Below, in pieces: positions 37,702-46,878 of a stretch of 64,000 nucleotides of DNA. The notes beneath the pieces were generated by a model that was not told the DNA's origin, ran no database searches, and saw nothing but the letters and a program-made list of their open reading frames with translations. Position numbers and translations under genes: made by a program. Positions within the stretch are counted from its first letter, which is position 1; the number at the start of each line of letters is the position of its first letter. Location: NCBI RefSeq assembly GCF_001761325.1, contig NZ_CP017478.1, positions 1-64,000 on the forward strand. The letters run 5' to 3'. This stretch comes from Urechidicola croceus. Lineage in GTDB: Bacteria; Bacteroidota; Bacteroidia; Flavobacteriales; Flavobacteriaceae.

Positions 37702-40551
37702 ATGCCAAAAAACAACACAATAAAATCGGTTTTAATTATAGGTTCAGGTCCTATTGTTATTGGACAAGCATGTGAATTTGATTATTCAGGAACTCAAGCA
37801 ATTCGTTCTTTGAGAGAAGAAGGAATAGAAGTAATCCTTATTAATTCTAACCCTGCAACAATAATGACAGATCCAAATACTGCGGATCATGTATATTTAA
37901 AACCATTGACAACCAAATCAATTATTGAAATTTTAAAAATTCATAAAATAGATGCTGTTTTGCCAACTATGGGCGGTCAAACTGCATTAAATTTATGTAT
38001 TGAAGCACAGGATAAAGGTATATGGGAAGATTTTAATGTAGATTTGATAGGTGTAGATATTGATGCAATTGAAATTACAGAAGATAGAGAGAAGTTTAGA
38101 AAATTGATGATTGAAATTGGAATTCCAATGGCACCTCAAGCAACTGCAACTTCGTTTTTAAAAGGAAAAGAGATTGCTCAAGAATTTGGATTTCCATTGG
38201 TAATTAGAGCATCATACACATTGGGAGGAGCAGGGGCTTCAATTGTTTACAAGCCCGAAGATTTTGATGAATTGTTAAGTCGTGGATTGGAAATTTCTCC
38301 AATACATGAGGTGATGATTGATAAGGCGTTGATGGGGTGGAAAGAGTATGAGTTAGAGTTGCTTCGAGATAAAAATGATAATGTTGTTATTATCTGTACA
38401 ATAGAAAATATGGATCCAATGGGGATTCATACTGGAGACTCAATAACTGTTGCTCCAGCAATGACTTTGAGCGATAAAACTTTTCAAAGAATGCGTGATA
38501 TGGCAATTCACATGATGCGTTCTATTGGAGATTTTGCTGGAGGTTGTAACGTGCAATTTGCTGTTTCTCCAGATGAAAAAGAAGATATTATTGCCATTGA
38601 GATTAACCCAAGGGTTTCTCGTTCATCAGCATTGGCATCAAAAGCAACAGGATATCCAATAGCAAAAATTGCTTCAAAATTAGCGATTGGTTATCATTTA
38701 GATGAATTAGATAATCAAATTACTAAAACTACTTCTGCTTTATTTGAACCAACTTTGGATTATGTCATTGTGAAGATTCCTCGTTGGAATTTTGATAAAT
38801 TTGAAGGTTCTGATAGAACTTTAGGTTTGCAAATGAAATCAGTTGGTGAGGTAATGGGAATTGGACGTTCTTTCCAAGAGGCATTACATAAAGCTACACA
38901 ATCTTTGGAGATAAAAAGAAATGGAATTGGTGCTGATGGAAAAGGTTATAAGGATTATGATAAAATAATTGCAAAATTGACACATGCTAGTTGGGATAGA
39001 GTGTTTGTAATTTATGATGCAATACAAATAGGAATTCCGTTAAGCAAAATTCATAAAATCACAAAAATTGATATGTGGTTTTTAAAGCAATATGAAGAAC
39101 TTTATTTACTTGAAAAAGAAATTTCGACATATACAGTAGATACTTTACCAAAAGATTTATTACTTGAATCAAAACAAAAAGGTTATGGTGATAGACAAAT
39201 TGCTCATATGGTTGGGTGTCTTGAAAGTCAAATTTACAAGAAAAGACAAGAACTGAATATTAATAGAGTTTATAAATTAGTAGATACTTGTGCTGCAGAG
39301 TTCAATGCAGAAACCCCATATTATTATTCAACTTTTGAAAATAATATGATTGTAAACGGTAAAGAATTTGCAGACAATGAGAGTGTAGTTTCAGGTAAGA
39401 AAAAAATAGTTGTATTGGGTTCAGGACCAAATAGAATTGGTCAAGGAATTGAGTTTGATTACTGTTGTGTTCATGGTGTATTGGCTGCTCGTGAGGCAGG
39501 TTATGAGACTATTATGATCAATTGTAATCCAGAGACAGTTTCTACAGATTTTGATATTTCAGATAAGTTATATTTTGAACCTATTTTCTGGGAACACATT
39601 TATGATATTATTCAGCATGAAAAACCAGAAGGTGTTATCGTTCAATTGGGTGGGCAAACTGCACTTAAACTTGCTGAAAAACTTGAGAGTTATGGAATTA
39701 AAATTATAGGGACTAGTTTTGAAGCGTTAGATTTAGCTGAAGATAGAGGGCGTTTTTCTGAATTATTAACACAATTAGAAATTCCATTCCCACAATTTGG
39801 AACAGCAACTACTGCCGATGAAGCAAGTGCAATTGCAGATAGTTTAGATTTTCCGATATTAGTCCGTCCATCTTATGTGCTTGGTGGGCAGGGAATGAAA
39901 ATTGTTATAAATAAAGAGGAATTAGAAAAGCACGTAGTAAGTTTATTACGTACTATTCCAAATAATGTCTTATTGTTAGATCATTACTTAGATGGAGCTA
40001 TTGAAGCAGAAGCAGATGCAATTTGTGATGCTGATGGCAATGTGTATATTATTGGAATTATGGAGCACATTGAGCCTTGTGGTATACATTCTGGAGATTC
40101 TAATGCAACTTTGCCTCCATTTAATTTAGGTGAGTTTGTAATGCAACAAATTAAGGATCATACTCGTAAAATTGCTAGAGCATTAAAAACTGTAGGGCTA
40201 ATTAATATTCAATTTGCCATAAAAGATGATACAGTTTTTATTATTGAAGCCAATCCTAGAGCATCTAGAACGGTACCATTTATTGCAAAAGCATATCAAG
40301 AACCATATGTTAATTTTGCAACTAAAGTGATGTTGGGTGTAAATAAGGTAACAGATTTTAATTTTAATCCTCAATTAGAAGGTTATGCAATAAAACAACC
40401 AGTATTTTCATTTAATAAATTCCCTAACGTTGATAAGAACTTAGGTCCAGAAATGAAATCAACAGGAGAAAGTATTTTATTTATAGACAGTTTGAAAGAT
40501 GATCAATTTTATGAGTTGTATTCTCGTCGAAAAATGTATTTAAGTAAATAA
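37702..40551 (+). CDS. carB: Carbamoyl-phosphate synthase large subunit, short form
   Basis: Makes carbamoyl phosphate for arginine and pyrimidines. It has 949 residues with two ATP-grasp halves: first half SVLIIGSGPIVIGQACEFDYSG with RASYTLGGAGAS, second half KIVVLGSGPNRIGQGIEFDYC with RPSYVLGGQGMK. It ends soon after the second carbamate domain (MKSTGESILFIDSLKDDQFY). The family in E. coli has about 1070 residues because of a C-terminal allosteric (MGS-like) domain, which is absent here. The small subunit carA is not adjacent. Confidence 0.96.
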   Translation: MPKNNTIKSVLIIGSGPIVIGQACEFDYSGTQAIRSLREEGIEVILINSNPATIMTDPNTADHVYLKPLTTKSIIEILKIHKIDAVLPTMGGQTALNLCIEAQDKGIWEDFNVDLIGVDIDAIEITEDREKFRKLMIEIGIPMAPQATATSFLKGKEIAQEFGFPLVIRASYTLGGAGASIVYKPEDFDELLSRGLEISPIHEVMIDKALMGWKEYELELLRDKNDNVVIICTIENMDPMGIHTGDSITVAPAMTLSDKTFQRMRDMAIHMMRSIGDFAGGCNVQFAVSPDEKEDIIAIEINPRVSRSSALASKATGYPIAKIASKLAIGYHLDELDNQITKTTSALFEPTLDYVIVKIPRWNFDKFEGSDRTLGLQMKSVGEVMGIGRSFQEALHKATQSLEIKRNGIGADGKGYKDYDKIIAKLTHASWDRVFVIYDAIQIGIPLSKIHKITKIDMWFLKQYEELYLLEKEISTYTVDTLPKDLLLESKQKGYGDRQIAHMVGCLESQIYKKRQELNINRVYKLVDTCAAEFNAETPYYYSTFENNMIVNGKEFADNESVVSGKKKIVVLGSGPNRIGQGIEFDYCCVHGVLAAREAGYETIMINCNPETVSTDFDISDKLYFEPIFWEHIYDIIQHEKPEGVIVQLGGQTALKLAEKLESYGIKIIGTSFEALDLAEDRGRFSELLTQLEIPFPQFGTATTADEASAIADSLDFPILVRPSYVLGGQGMKIVINKEELEKHVVSLLRTIPNNVLLLDHYLDGAIEAEADAICDADGNVYIIGIMEHIEPCGIHSGDSNATLPPFNLGEFVMQQIKDHTRKIARALKTVGLINIQFAIKDDTVFIIEANPRASRTVPFIAKAYQEPYVNFATKVMLGVNKVTDFNFNPQLEGYAIKQPVFSFNKFPNVDKNLGPEMKSTGESILFIDSLKDDQFYELYSRRKMYLSK

Positions 40552-40570
40552 ATAGATTAAACAATCTTGT

Positions 40571-40600
40571 AAAAAAGAGTTCCGTATGGAACTCTTTTTT
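40571..40600 (+). terminator. Rho-independent terminator after carB
   Basis: Stem AAAAAAGAGTTCC (40571-40583) with GGAACTCTTTTTT (40588-40600) and a 4-base loop. Confidence 0.9.
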
Positions 40601-40622
40601 GTTTTTAAGGCTAATTATTACT

Positions 40623-40635
40623 TATATTTGTTTAA
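40623..40635 (+). promoter_or_regulatory. Promoter -7 element and TTGTTTAA half-site of the MerR gene
   Basis: TATATTTG (40623-40630) overlaps TTGTTTAA (40628-40635), the same 8-mer that frames the crtI promoter. TTTG at 40598-40601 is a possible -33 element. It lies 17 bases before the TTG start and suggests autoregulation. Confidence 0.55.
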
Positions 40636-40651
40636 TAAAAAATCATATATT

Positions 40652-41554
40652 TTGAACAATATTAAGAGTGAATTCACAATTAAAGACTTAGAAAATTTTT
40701 CTGGAATTAAAGCACATACCATTAGAATTTGGGAAAAAAGATATAATTTATTACAACCAAATCGTACAGATTCAAATATTAGATATTATAATATTGATAA
40801 TTTATTAAAACTTCTTAATGTCTCATTATTGAACAATAATGGATTGAAAATTTCTAAAATTGCTCAATTAGATGAACAAGAAATAGCAATTAAAGTTAGA
40901 GAACAGGCTTATAATAAGGGTAATGAAAATCAGGCTTTGAATTCATTTAAATTGTCGATGTTAAATTTTGATGAAGGTTTATTTAATCAAACCTATAATA
41001 AACTGCTAGTTCAAAGTTCATTTCGTGATATTTTTAAAAATATATTTATTCCTTTTTTAGAACAAATTGGAGTTTTATGGCAGGTGAACTCCATCACACC
41101 AGCACATGAGCATTTTATTACAAATTTAATAAAGCATAAAATGCATGTAAATATTGAAAGATTGCAAAACATTACTAATCTTAATCATGATAAAGTTTTT
41201 GTTTTGTATTTACCTTCTAATGAAATTCATGAATTAGGTTTATTGTACTTGCATTTTGAATTATTATTACATGGGTATAAATCAATATTTTTAGGTCAAA
41301 GCGTCCCTTTAGAGAATCTAAACGATTTGCAGGGAGTATATAAGAATATAACTTTTATTGTGTATTTAACAGTAGAGCCTTCAAAAGAAAGTGTCTTAGA
41401 ATATTTGGATAGGATTGAAAGAAACGTACTCAATGGTACTATTGATTCCTTATGGGCTATCGGAGCAAAAATTAGAAATCTAGACACTGATAAAATTAAA
41501 TACAAAAACATAAGTGCTTTTAAATCAATAGACGAACTGTTAAAGGTTTTATAA
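40652..41554 (+). CDS. MerR-family regulator with cobalamin-binding domain (CarH/LitR-like; TTG start)
   Basis: Transcription factor of about 300 residues. The N-terminal MerR winged helix (FTIKDLENFSGIKAHTIRIWEKRY) is followed by a helical bundle with GVLWQVNSITPAHEHF (W and E/H of the B12 cap). A Rossmann domain has the E-x-H-x-x-G motif in NEIHELG, which supplies the cobalt-ligand His in CarH-type photoreceptors. The start is TTG at 40652; longer readings run into the carB terminator and the promoter. It stands directly before crtI, so light- and B12-dependent repression of carotenoid genes is the likely role (inferred). Confidence 0.88.
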   Translation: MNNIKSEFTIKDLENFSGIKAHTIRIWEKRYNLLQPNRTDSNIRYYNIDNLLKLLNVSLLNNNGLKISKIAQLDEQEIAIKVREQAYNKGNENQALNSFKLSMLNFDEGLFNQTYNKLLVQSSFRDIFKNIFIPFLEQIGVLWQVNSITPAHEHFITNLIKHKMHVNIERLQNITNLNHDKVFVLYLPSNEIHELGLLYLHFELLLHGYKSIFLGQSVPLENLNDLQGVYKNITFIVYLTVEPSKESVLEYLDRIERNVLNGTIDSLWAIGAKIRNLDTDKIKYKNISAFKSIDELLKVL

Positions 41555-41574
41555 AATTTCAATTTATTTTAATT

Positions 41575-41606
41575 TTGTTTAATAAATTTGTATATTTGTT
41601 AAACAA
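41575..41606 (+). promoter_or_regulatory. Putative operator/promoter of the carotenoid operon
   Basis: The inverted repeat TTGTTTAA (41575-41582) and TTAAACAA (41599-41606), spacer 16, encloses the -7 element TATATTTG (41591-41598). It ends one base before the crtI ATG at 41608. MerR regulators bind such dyads across the promoter, so this is the expected site for the upstream MerR protein. Confidence 0.6.
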
Positions 41607-41607
41607 T

Positions 41608-43110
41608 ATGAAAAAACAAGTTGTAATAATTGGTTCGGGATTTTCTTCATTGGCAGCTTCTTGTTATTTAGCAAAAGCAGGTTTTGAAGTAACTATTCTT
41701 GAAAAAAACTCTGGTCTTGGTGGTAGGGCTAGTAAATGGTCTAACGATGGTTTTAAATTTGATATGGGACCAACTTGGTACTGGATGCCAGATATATTTG
41801 AGAAATTTTTTGCAGATTTTGATAAAGTACCCAAGGATTATTATCAGTTAGAAAAATTATCTCCAGCGTATCAAGTATTTTTCGATCGAGATGATTCGAT
41901 TACAATTTCTGATAAGATTGAAGAAATATATCAAGTGTTTGAAAATGAAGAGGAAGGAAGTTCTGAGTACTTAAAAAAGTTTTTAGAATCGGCTAAATAT
42001 AATTATGATGTAGCTATAAACGGATTGGTGTATAAACCTGGGAATTCAATTTTTGAATTAATAACCAAAGAAACAATATCTAATGTTTCACAATTTTTTA
42101 AAAGTATAAGTTCTGATATTAGAAAAAATATCAAAAGTCATAAATTAATACAAATTTTAGAGTTTCCAGTCCTTTTCTTGGGTGCGAAGCCTTCAAAAAC
42201 TCCAAGTTTTTACAACTTTATGAATCATGCAGATTTTGGTCTAGGAACATGGCATCCTAAAGGTGGAATGTATGAAGTTGTAAATGGATGTGTAAAACTG
42301 GCTGAAGAGTTAGGTGTTAAAATTAGAACTCATCAAGTAGTAAGTGAAATTGTAGTAAAAAACTCAATTATCAAAGGCGTAGTAGTTAATAATCAGTTCG
42401 AAGAAGCAGATATTGTTTTAAGTGGTGCAGATTACAACCACACCGAAACTTTATTAGATAAAAAATATAGAATGTATTCTCAGAATTATTGGGAAAAAAG
42501 AACTTTCGCACCTTCGGCTTTATTATTTTATGTTGGGTTTGATAAAAAGTTAAAGAATGTAGCGCATCATTCTCTATTTTTTGATACTGATTTTAACCAA
42601 CATGCCTTTGATATTTATGACAATCCAAAATGGCCGGATAAACCTTTATTTTATGCCAGTTTTCCAAGTATGACGGATGATACATTTGCTCCAGAGCATA
42701 AAGAGGCTGGTACGTTTTTGATACCATTAGCACCTGGAATTGAGGATACTCCTGAATTAAGAGAATTGTATTTTGACAAAATAATTTCGCGCTTAGAAGA
42801 TATTACTGGTAATAAAATTAAAGACTCAATACTTTTCAAAAAATCATATTGTATTAATGATTTTATAAGTGATTATAATTCTTTTAAGGGTAATGCTTAT
42901 GGTTTGGCAAATACATTAACACAAACAGCATTTTTACGACCAAAAATTAAAAGTAAGAAAGTTAAGAATCTATTTTTCACAGGACAATTAACAGTACCTG
43001 GTCCAGGAGTTCCACCTGCATTAATATCAGGAAAAATAGCATCTCAGTTAATTATAAATCAGTTTAAAGAAATTTTATCAGTTAATTTAAAACCGCTAGG
43101 TTCTCATTAA
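41608..43110 (+). CDS. crtI: Phytoene desaturase
   Basis: FAD-dependent desaturase converting phytoene to lycopene. About 500 residues from the ATG at 41608; an upstream TTG at 41575 lies within the operator and is rejected. The FAD motif is QVVIIGSGFSSLAASCYLAKAGFEVTILEK, and GGRASKW follows. The C-terminal signature is LFFTGQLTVPGPGVPPALISGKIAS. It is the first gene of the operon crtI-crtB-unknown-crtZ-crtY-photolyase. Confidence 0.95.
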   Translation: MKKQVVIIGSGFSSLAASCYLAKAGFEVTILEKNSGLGGRASKWSNDGFKFDMGPTWYWMPDIFEKFFADFDKVPKDYYQLEKLSPAYQVFFDRDDSITISDKIEEIYQVFENEEEGSSEYLKKFLESAKYNYDVAINGLVYKPGNSIFELITKETISNVSQFFKSISSDIRKNIKSHKLIQILEFPVLFLGAKPSKTPSFYNFMNHADFGLGTWHPKGGMYEVVNGCVKLAEELGVKIRTHQVVSEIVVKNSIIKGVVVNNQFEEADIVLSGADYNHTETLLDKKYRMYSQNYWEKRTFAPSALLFYVGFDKKLKNVAHHSLFFDTDFNQHAFDIYDNPKWPDKPLFYASFPSMTDDTFAPEHKEAGTFLIPLAPGIEDTPELRELYFDKIISRLEDITGNKIKDSILFKKSYCINDFISDYNSFKGNAYGLANTLTQTAFLRPKIKSKKVKNLFFTGQLTVPGPGVPPALISGKIASQLIINQFKEILSVNLKPLGSH

Positions 43111-43121
43111 AAATTAGAGGT

Positions 43122-43961
43122 ATGAAACAATTATTTGATGAGACTTCATATATGTGTAGTCAAATTGTGACAAAAAAATACAGCACTTCATTTACATTGG
43201 CTGTCAAGATGCTTTCGCCTAAAATTAGACAAGCAATTTATAATATCTATGCTTTTGTTCGATTTGCAGATGAAATAGTAGATAGTTTTCATGACTTCGA
43301 TAAAAGGAGATTGCTAGATGAATTTGAAATAGAGTACTATAAAGCTTATGAAGATGGTATAAGTTTGAATCCAATTTTAAATAGTTTTCAAATTACTGTA
43401 AAGAAATATAAAATTACTGATGATTTGATTCAAGCATTTTTATCTAGTATGAAATTGGATTTAGAAAAATCTAAATACACTACTTTAGAAGAGTTTAATG
43501 ATTACATTTATGGCTCTGCAGATGTTGTTGGCTTGATGTGTTTAAAGGTTTTTGTTAACGGAAATGAACAAGAGTATGAAAGATTAAAAAAGCCTGCAAT
43601 GAGATTAGGTTCAGCATTTCAAAAAGTGAATTTTTTGAGAGATTTAAAAGATGATTTTGAAAAGTTAGATAGATCTTATTTTCCAGGGGTTGATTTAAAT
43701 TCATTGAATATTAATGATAAAAACAAAATTATTTCCGAAATTGAAGAGGATTTCGCTGAAGCCTTTGAAGGAATAAAATCACTTCCTGTTGAAGCAAAAT
43801 TTGGGGTTTATACGGCATATAAGTATTATAAGAAATTACTTAAAAAGTTAAAACACACACCCTCAAATGAAATTATGAATACAAGGGTTAGGGTTTCTAA
43901 TCCTGTTAAGATGAGTGTTTTGGCAAAATCATTTGTTGTTTATAAGTTGAATTTAATTTAA
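43122..43961 (+). CDS. crtB: Phytoene synthase
   Basis: Head-to-head condensation of two geranylgeranyl diphosphates to phytoene. It has 279 residues. The two Asp-rich Mg-binding motifs are FADEIVDSF (about 49-57) and FLRDLKDDF (about 172-180), and the substrate helix YGSADVVGLM is present. It begins 11 bases after crtI and shares TAATG with the next gene. The GGPP synthase gene (crtE) is not in this window. Confidence 0.96.
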   Translation: MKQLFDETSYMCSQIVTKKYSTSFTLAVKMLSPKIRQAIYNIYAFVRFADEIVDSFHDFDKRRLLDEFEIEYYKAYEDGISLNPILNSFQITVKKYKITDDLIQAFLSSMKLDLEKSKYTTLEEFNDYIYGSADVVGLMCLKVFVNGNEQEYERLKKPAMRLGSAFQKVNFLRDLKDDFEKLDRSYFPGVDLNSLNINDKNKIISEIEEDFAEAFEGIKSLPVEAKFGVYTAYKYYKKLLKKLKHTPSNEIMNTRVRVSNPVKMSVLAKSFVVYKLNLI

Positions 43962-44455
43962 TGAAATTAATAACCCTATATTTATTTTTAATAATTTCTT
44001 CTTCATCTGTTTTAGATGAGGTTAGAAATGAATTTCCAAAGATTGAATCAAATGTTGAGGCAGATGAGTTTTTAAGTAAATTAGAAAATGAAGAAAGTGT
44101 TACTTTAAAAGCATATTCAGCAATAATGCTTTTTATGAAATCTCGATATGTAAAATTTCCTACTGCTAAAATGAAATATTTTAATAAAGGGAAAAAAAGA
44201 TTGGAGAAATTAATAAATGAAAATCCAGACAATATTGAAATACGTTATTTGCGTTTTTTTATGCAAAAACAAATACCTAAATTTTTAGGGTATAATAAAA
44301 ATATTGAAGAGGATTTTTTATACATTATGAATAATATTTATTCAAGTAATTTAGAAACAAAAATAAAAACTCAAATTTTAAATAAAATGTTATTAGTAGA
44401 TGATTTAGAGAGTGTTAAATCAGAGCAAATAAAAAGTAAAATAAGCGAATTATGA
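43961..44455 (+). CDS. Unknown exported helical protein of the carotenoid operon
   Basis: A 164-residue protein. The short hydrophobic start (LITLYLFLIISSSSV) looks like a signal peptide. The rest is helical and Lys-rich, with SVTLKAYSAIMLFMKSRYVKF and NPDNIEIRYLRFFMQKQIP. I do not recognise a named family, though similar genes lie between crtB and crtZ in other flavobacteria as far as I recall. It overlaps crtB by one base and crtZ by four (ATGA), so it is tightly coupled to pigment synthesis. It could be a carotenoid-handling or assembly factor; there is no direct evidence. Confidence 0.82.
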   Translation: MKLITLYLFLIISSSSVLDEVRNEFPKIESNVEADEFLSKLENEESVTLKAYSAIMLFMKSRYVKFPTAKMKYFNKGKKRLEKLINENPDNIEIRYLRFFMQKQIPKFLGYNKNIEEDFLYIMNNIYSSNLETKIKTQILNKMLLVDDLESVKSEQIKSKISEL

Positions 44456-44895
44456 TTCTATTTATAGTAATAACATTCGTCACCTTTTTATTAATGGAAT
44501 GTGTAACTTGGTGTACGCACAAGTTTGTAATGCACGGATTTATGTGGTATTTTCATGCAGATCATCACCAGCCTAAGTACACCAATACATTTGAAAGAAA
44601 TGATATTTTCTTTATAATATTTGCCATACCAAGTATTTTACTTTTTTATTTTGGTGTACAAGGTGGGTTGAACTATTTATTTTTTATAGGTTTGGGAATT
44701 TTGTTTTATGGAATCGCTTATTTTTTAGTGCATGATGTATTGATTCACCAGAGGTTTAAGTGGTTTAAAAAAACTAAAAACAAATATTTAATAGGTCTTA
44801 GAAAAGCACATAAAACACATCACAAACATTTAGGTAAACAACATGGCGAATGTTTTGGTATGTTGTATGTACCGTATAAATATTTTAAGATTTAA
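44452..44895 (+). CDS. crtZ: Beta-carotene hydroxylase
   Basis: Di-iron membrane hydroxylase adding 3- and 3'-hydroxyls to beta-carotene, giving zeaxanthin. It has 147 residues. The histidine clusters are CTHKFVMHGFMWYFHADHH, HDVLIHQRF and AHKTHHKHLGKQHGE, as in the fatty-acid-hydroxylase superfamily. Membrane helices lie between them. It shares ATGA with the gene before and TAATG with the cyclase after. Confidence 0.95.
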   Translation: MILFIVITFVTFLLMECVTWCTHKFVMHGFMWYFHADHHQPKYTNTFERNDIFFIIFAIPSILLFYFGVQGGLNYLFFIGLGILFYGIAYFLVHDVLIHQRFKWFKKTKNKYLIGLRKAHKTHHKHLGKQHGECFGMLYVPYKYFKI

Positions 44896-45587
44896 TGTCA
44901 TTATATCTTATTGTCAATATAGCCTCTTTCACAATTCCTTTTTTTTATAGTTTTGAAAAAAAAATGAGATTTATCCAATATTGGAAGTCTGTTTTTTTAG
45001 CAATTTCAATTACCGCATTTTTTTTTATTATTTGGGATATTATTTTCACTCATCGAGGTATTTGGGGGTTTAACTCAAAGTATTTAGTAGGGATAGATAT
45101 TTTTGGCTTACCGTTAGAAGAAATACTCTTTTTTATATTCATTCCTTATTCAAGTATTTTTATGCACTATGCTCTTGTGTATTTCTTTCCTAAAGTAAAA
45201 TTGACAGTAAATGTTACTAGAACACTAACACTTATACTTTTTTTTATTTTATTTATCACGTTAGTTTTCAATACTGATAAGAGTTATACTTTGGTTAACT
45301 ATAGTTTATGTTCATTGTTATTAGCCTATGCATTTTTCTTTGAAGTTTCGATTTTACAAAGGTTTTATTGGACATTTTTATGTGTTTTAATTCCCTTTTT
45401 TGTAGTAAATGGAATTCTAACCGGAAGTTTTATAGAAGAGCCTGTAGTTTGGTATAACAATGCAGAAAATCTTAGAATTAGATTAGGTACTATTCCCATT
45501 GAAGATATTGTATATGCTTTTAGTATGTTATTTTTAAGTGTTGTGATGATAGAAAAATTTAAACCATTATTTGCGAAAAATGAATAA
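44895..45587 (+). CDS. Lycopene cyclase, CrtYcd-type fused membrane form
   Basis: Membrane lycopene beta-cyclase of 230 residues with about seven hydrophobic helices. It is the fusion of the two actinobacterial-type subunits (CrtYc and CrtYd). Each half carries a proline/acidic motif: FTHRGIWGFN and LPLEEILFFIFIP in the first, IPIEDIVYAFSML in the second. It converts lycopene to beta-carotene, the substrate of crtZ. It overlaps crtZ by one base and the photolyase gene by eight. Confidence 0.92.
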   Translation: MSLYLIVNIASFTIPFFYSFEKKMRFIQYWKSVFLAISITAFFFIIWDIIFTHRGIWGFNSKYLVGIDIFGLPLEEILFFIFIPYSSIFMHYALVYFFPKVKLTVNVTRTLTLILFFILFITLVFNTDKSYTLVNYSLCSLLLAYAFFFEVSILQRFYWTFLCVLIPFFVVNGILTGSFIEEPVVWYNNAENLRIRLGTIPIEDIVYAFSMLFLSVVMIEKFKPLFAKNE

Positions 45588-46878
45588 AGAAGTTATTTCA
45601 ATTTTTTGGTTTCGAAGAGATTTGAGGCTTGATGATAATGTTGCATTATATCATGCTTTGAGTTCTGGAAAAATGGTTTTACCCATTTTTATTTTTGATG
45701 AATTAATTATAAAAGAATTGTCGAATAATGATCCAAGAGTAGGTTTTATTTATGATTCGTTACATGAAATAAATCAGGAATTAAAAAAAATAGGTGCATC
45801 GCTTCTCATTAAAAAAGGGACTCCAATTGATGTTTGGAAAGAGTTGTTGACAGAATTTAAGGTTGAAAGCATCTTTTTCAATAAAGATTATGAGCCATAT
45901 GCACTAAAGCGCGATGAAGAAATTAAAACGATATGTAAATCATTCAACGCAGAAGTCTTTACATTTAAAGACCAAGTTATTTTTGAAGAAAATGAAGTTT
46001 TAAAAAATGACGGATTGCCTTACACAGTTTATACACCTTATAAAAATAAATGGCTTTTACATTATCAAGATTCAAATCAGTTTATAAATGAATCAGAAAA
46101 ACTTACTGATAATTTTATAAAAAAGGATTTTACTTTTCCTCGTTTAAAGCAGATAGGCATTGTTCCTAATAGTATTAAAGTTATTCCGTATGATTTAACC
46201 GTTATAAAGCAATATGCCGATAATAGAGATTTTCCAGCAATTTCAACATCCAACTTAGCACCTTATCTTAGATTTGGATTGGTGAGTATTCGCAAATTGG
46301 TAAAATGGGCAATAAAAACAGATCAAGTATTTTGTAGTGAACTTATTTGGCGGGAGTTTTTTATGCAAATACTATTTCATTTTCCAAAAGTAGTTACAGA
46401 TAATTTTAAGCCGAAGTACAATTTTGTTAAATGGAGAAATAACGAAGTAGAATTTGATGCTTGGTGTAATGGTAAAACAGGATATCCAATCGTTGATGCA
46501 GGCATGCGACAATTAAATAAAACAGGATACATGCACAATAGAGTTCGAATGGTTGTTGCAAGTTTTTTATGTAAACATTTGTTGATTGATTGGCGTTGGG
46601 GTGAAGCCTATTTTGCTGAAAAATTACTTGATTATGAATTGTCATCTAATAATGGAAACTGGCAATGGGTAGCTGGTACAGGTTGTGATGCTGCACCATA
46701 TTTCAGAGTATTCAATCCGATAACACAAGAACAGAAATTTGATAAAAATCAAGAATACATAAAGCGTTGGATTCCCAATTTCGAATCATACAATATCAAA
46801 CCAATTGTAGAACATAAATTTGCTAGAGAACGTTTTTTAAGCACATTTAAAGAGGGGATTGCACAATTTACTCCATAG
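45580..46878 (+). CDS. Cryptochrome/deoxyribodipyrimidine photolyase
   Basis: Light-driven repair enzyme or related flavoprotein of about 432 residues from the ATG at 45580 (a TTG three codons earlier is less likely). The N-terminal antenna domain starts SIFWFRRDLRLDDNVALYHAL. The FAD domain contains ELIWREFFMQILFHFP, GYMHNRVRMVVASFL and NNGNWQWVAGTGCDAAPYFR, typical of class I CPD photolyases and with the Trp residues used in photoreduction. It is the last gene of the carotenoid operon, so light damage repair and pigment are induced together. Confidence 0.93.
   Translation: MNKEVISIFWFRRDLRLDDNVALYHALSSGKMVLPIFIFDELIIKELSNNDPRVGFIYDSLHEINQELKKIGASLLIKKGTPIDVWKELLTEFKVESIFFNKDYEPYALKRDEEIKTICKSFNAEVFTFKDQVIFEENEVLKNDGLPYTVYTPYKNKWLLHYQDSNQFINESEKLTDNFIKKDFTFPRLKQIGIVPNSIKVIPYDLTVIKQYADNRDFPAISTSNLAPYLRFGLVSIRKLVKWAIKTDQVFCSELIWREFFMQILFHFPKVVTDNFKPKYNFVKWRNNEVEFDAWCNGKTGYPIVDAGMRQLNKTGYMHNRVRMVVASFLCKHLLIDWRWGEAYFAEKLLDYELSSNNGNWQWVAGTGCDAAPYFRVFNPITQEQKFDKNQEYIKRWIPNFESYNIKPIVEHKFARERFLSTFKEGIAQFTP

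Noticed and set aside
40586-40651. Upstream extension of the MerR regulator's frame to 40586
   Set aside because: The extra codons read through the carB terminator and the regulator's promoter element. The TTG at 40652 gives the canonical MerR N-terminus.
41575-41607. TTG at 41575 as start of crtI
   Set aside because: It lies within the inverted-repeat operator; the ATG at 41608 directly precedes the FAD-binding strand.
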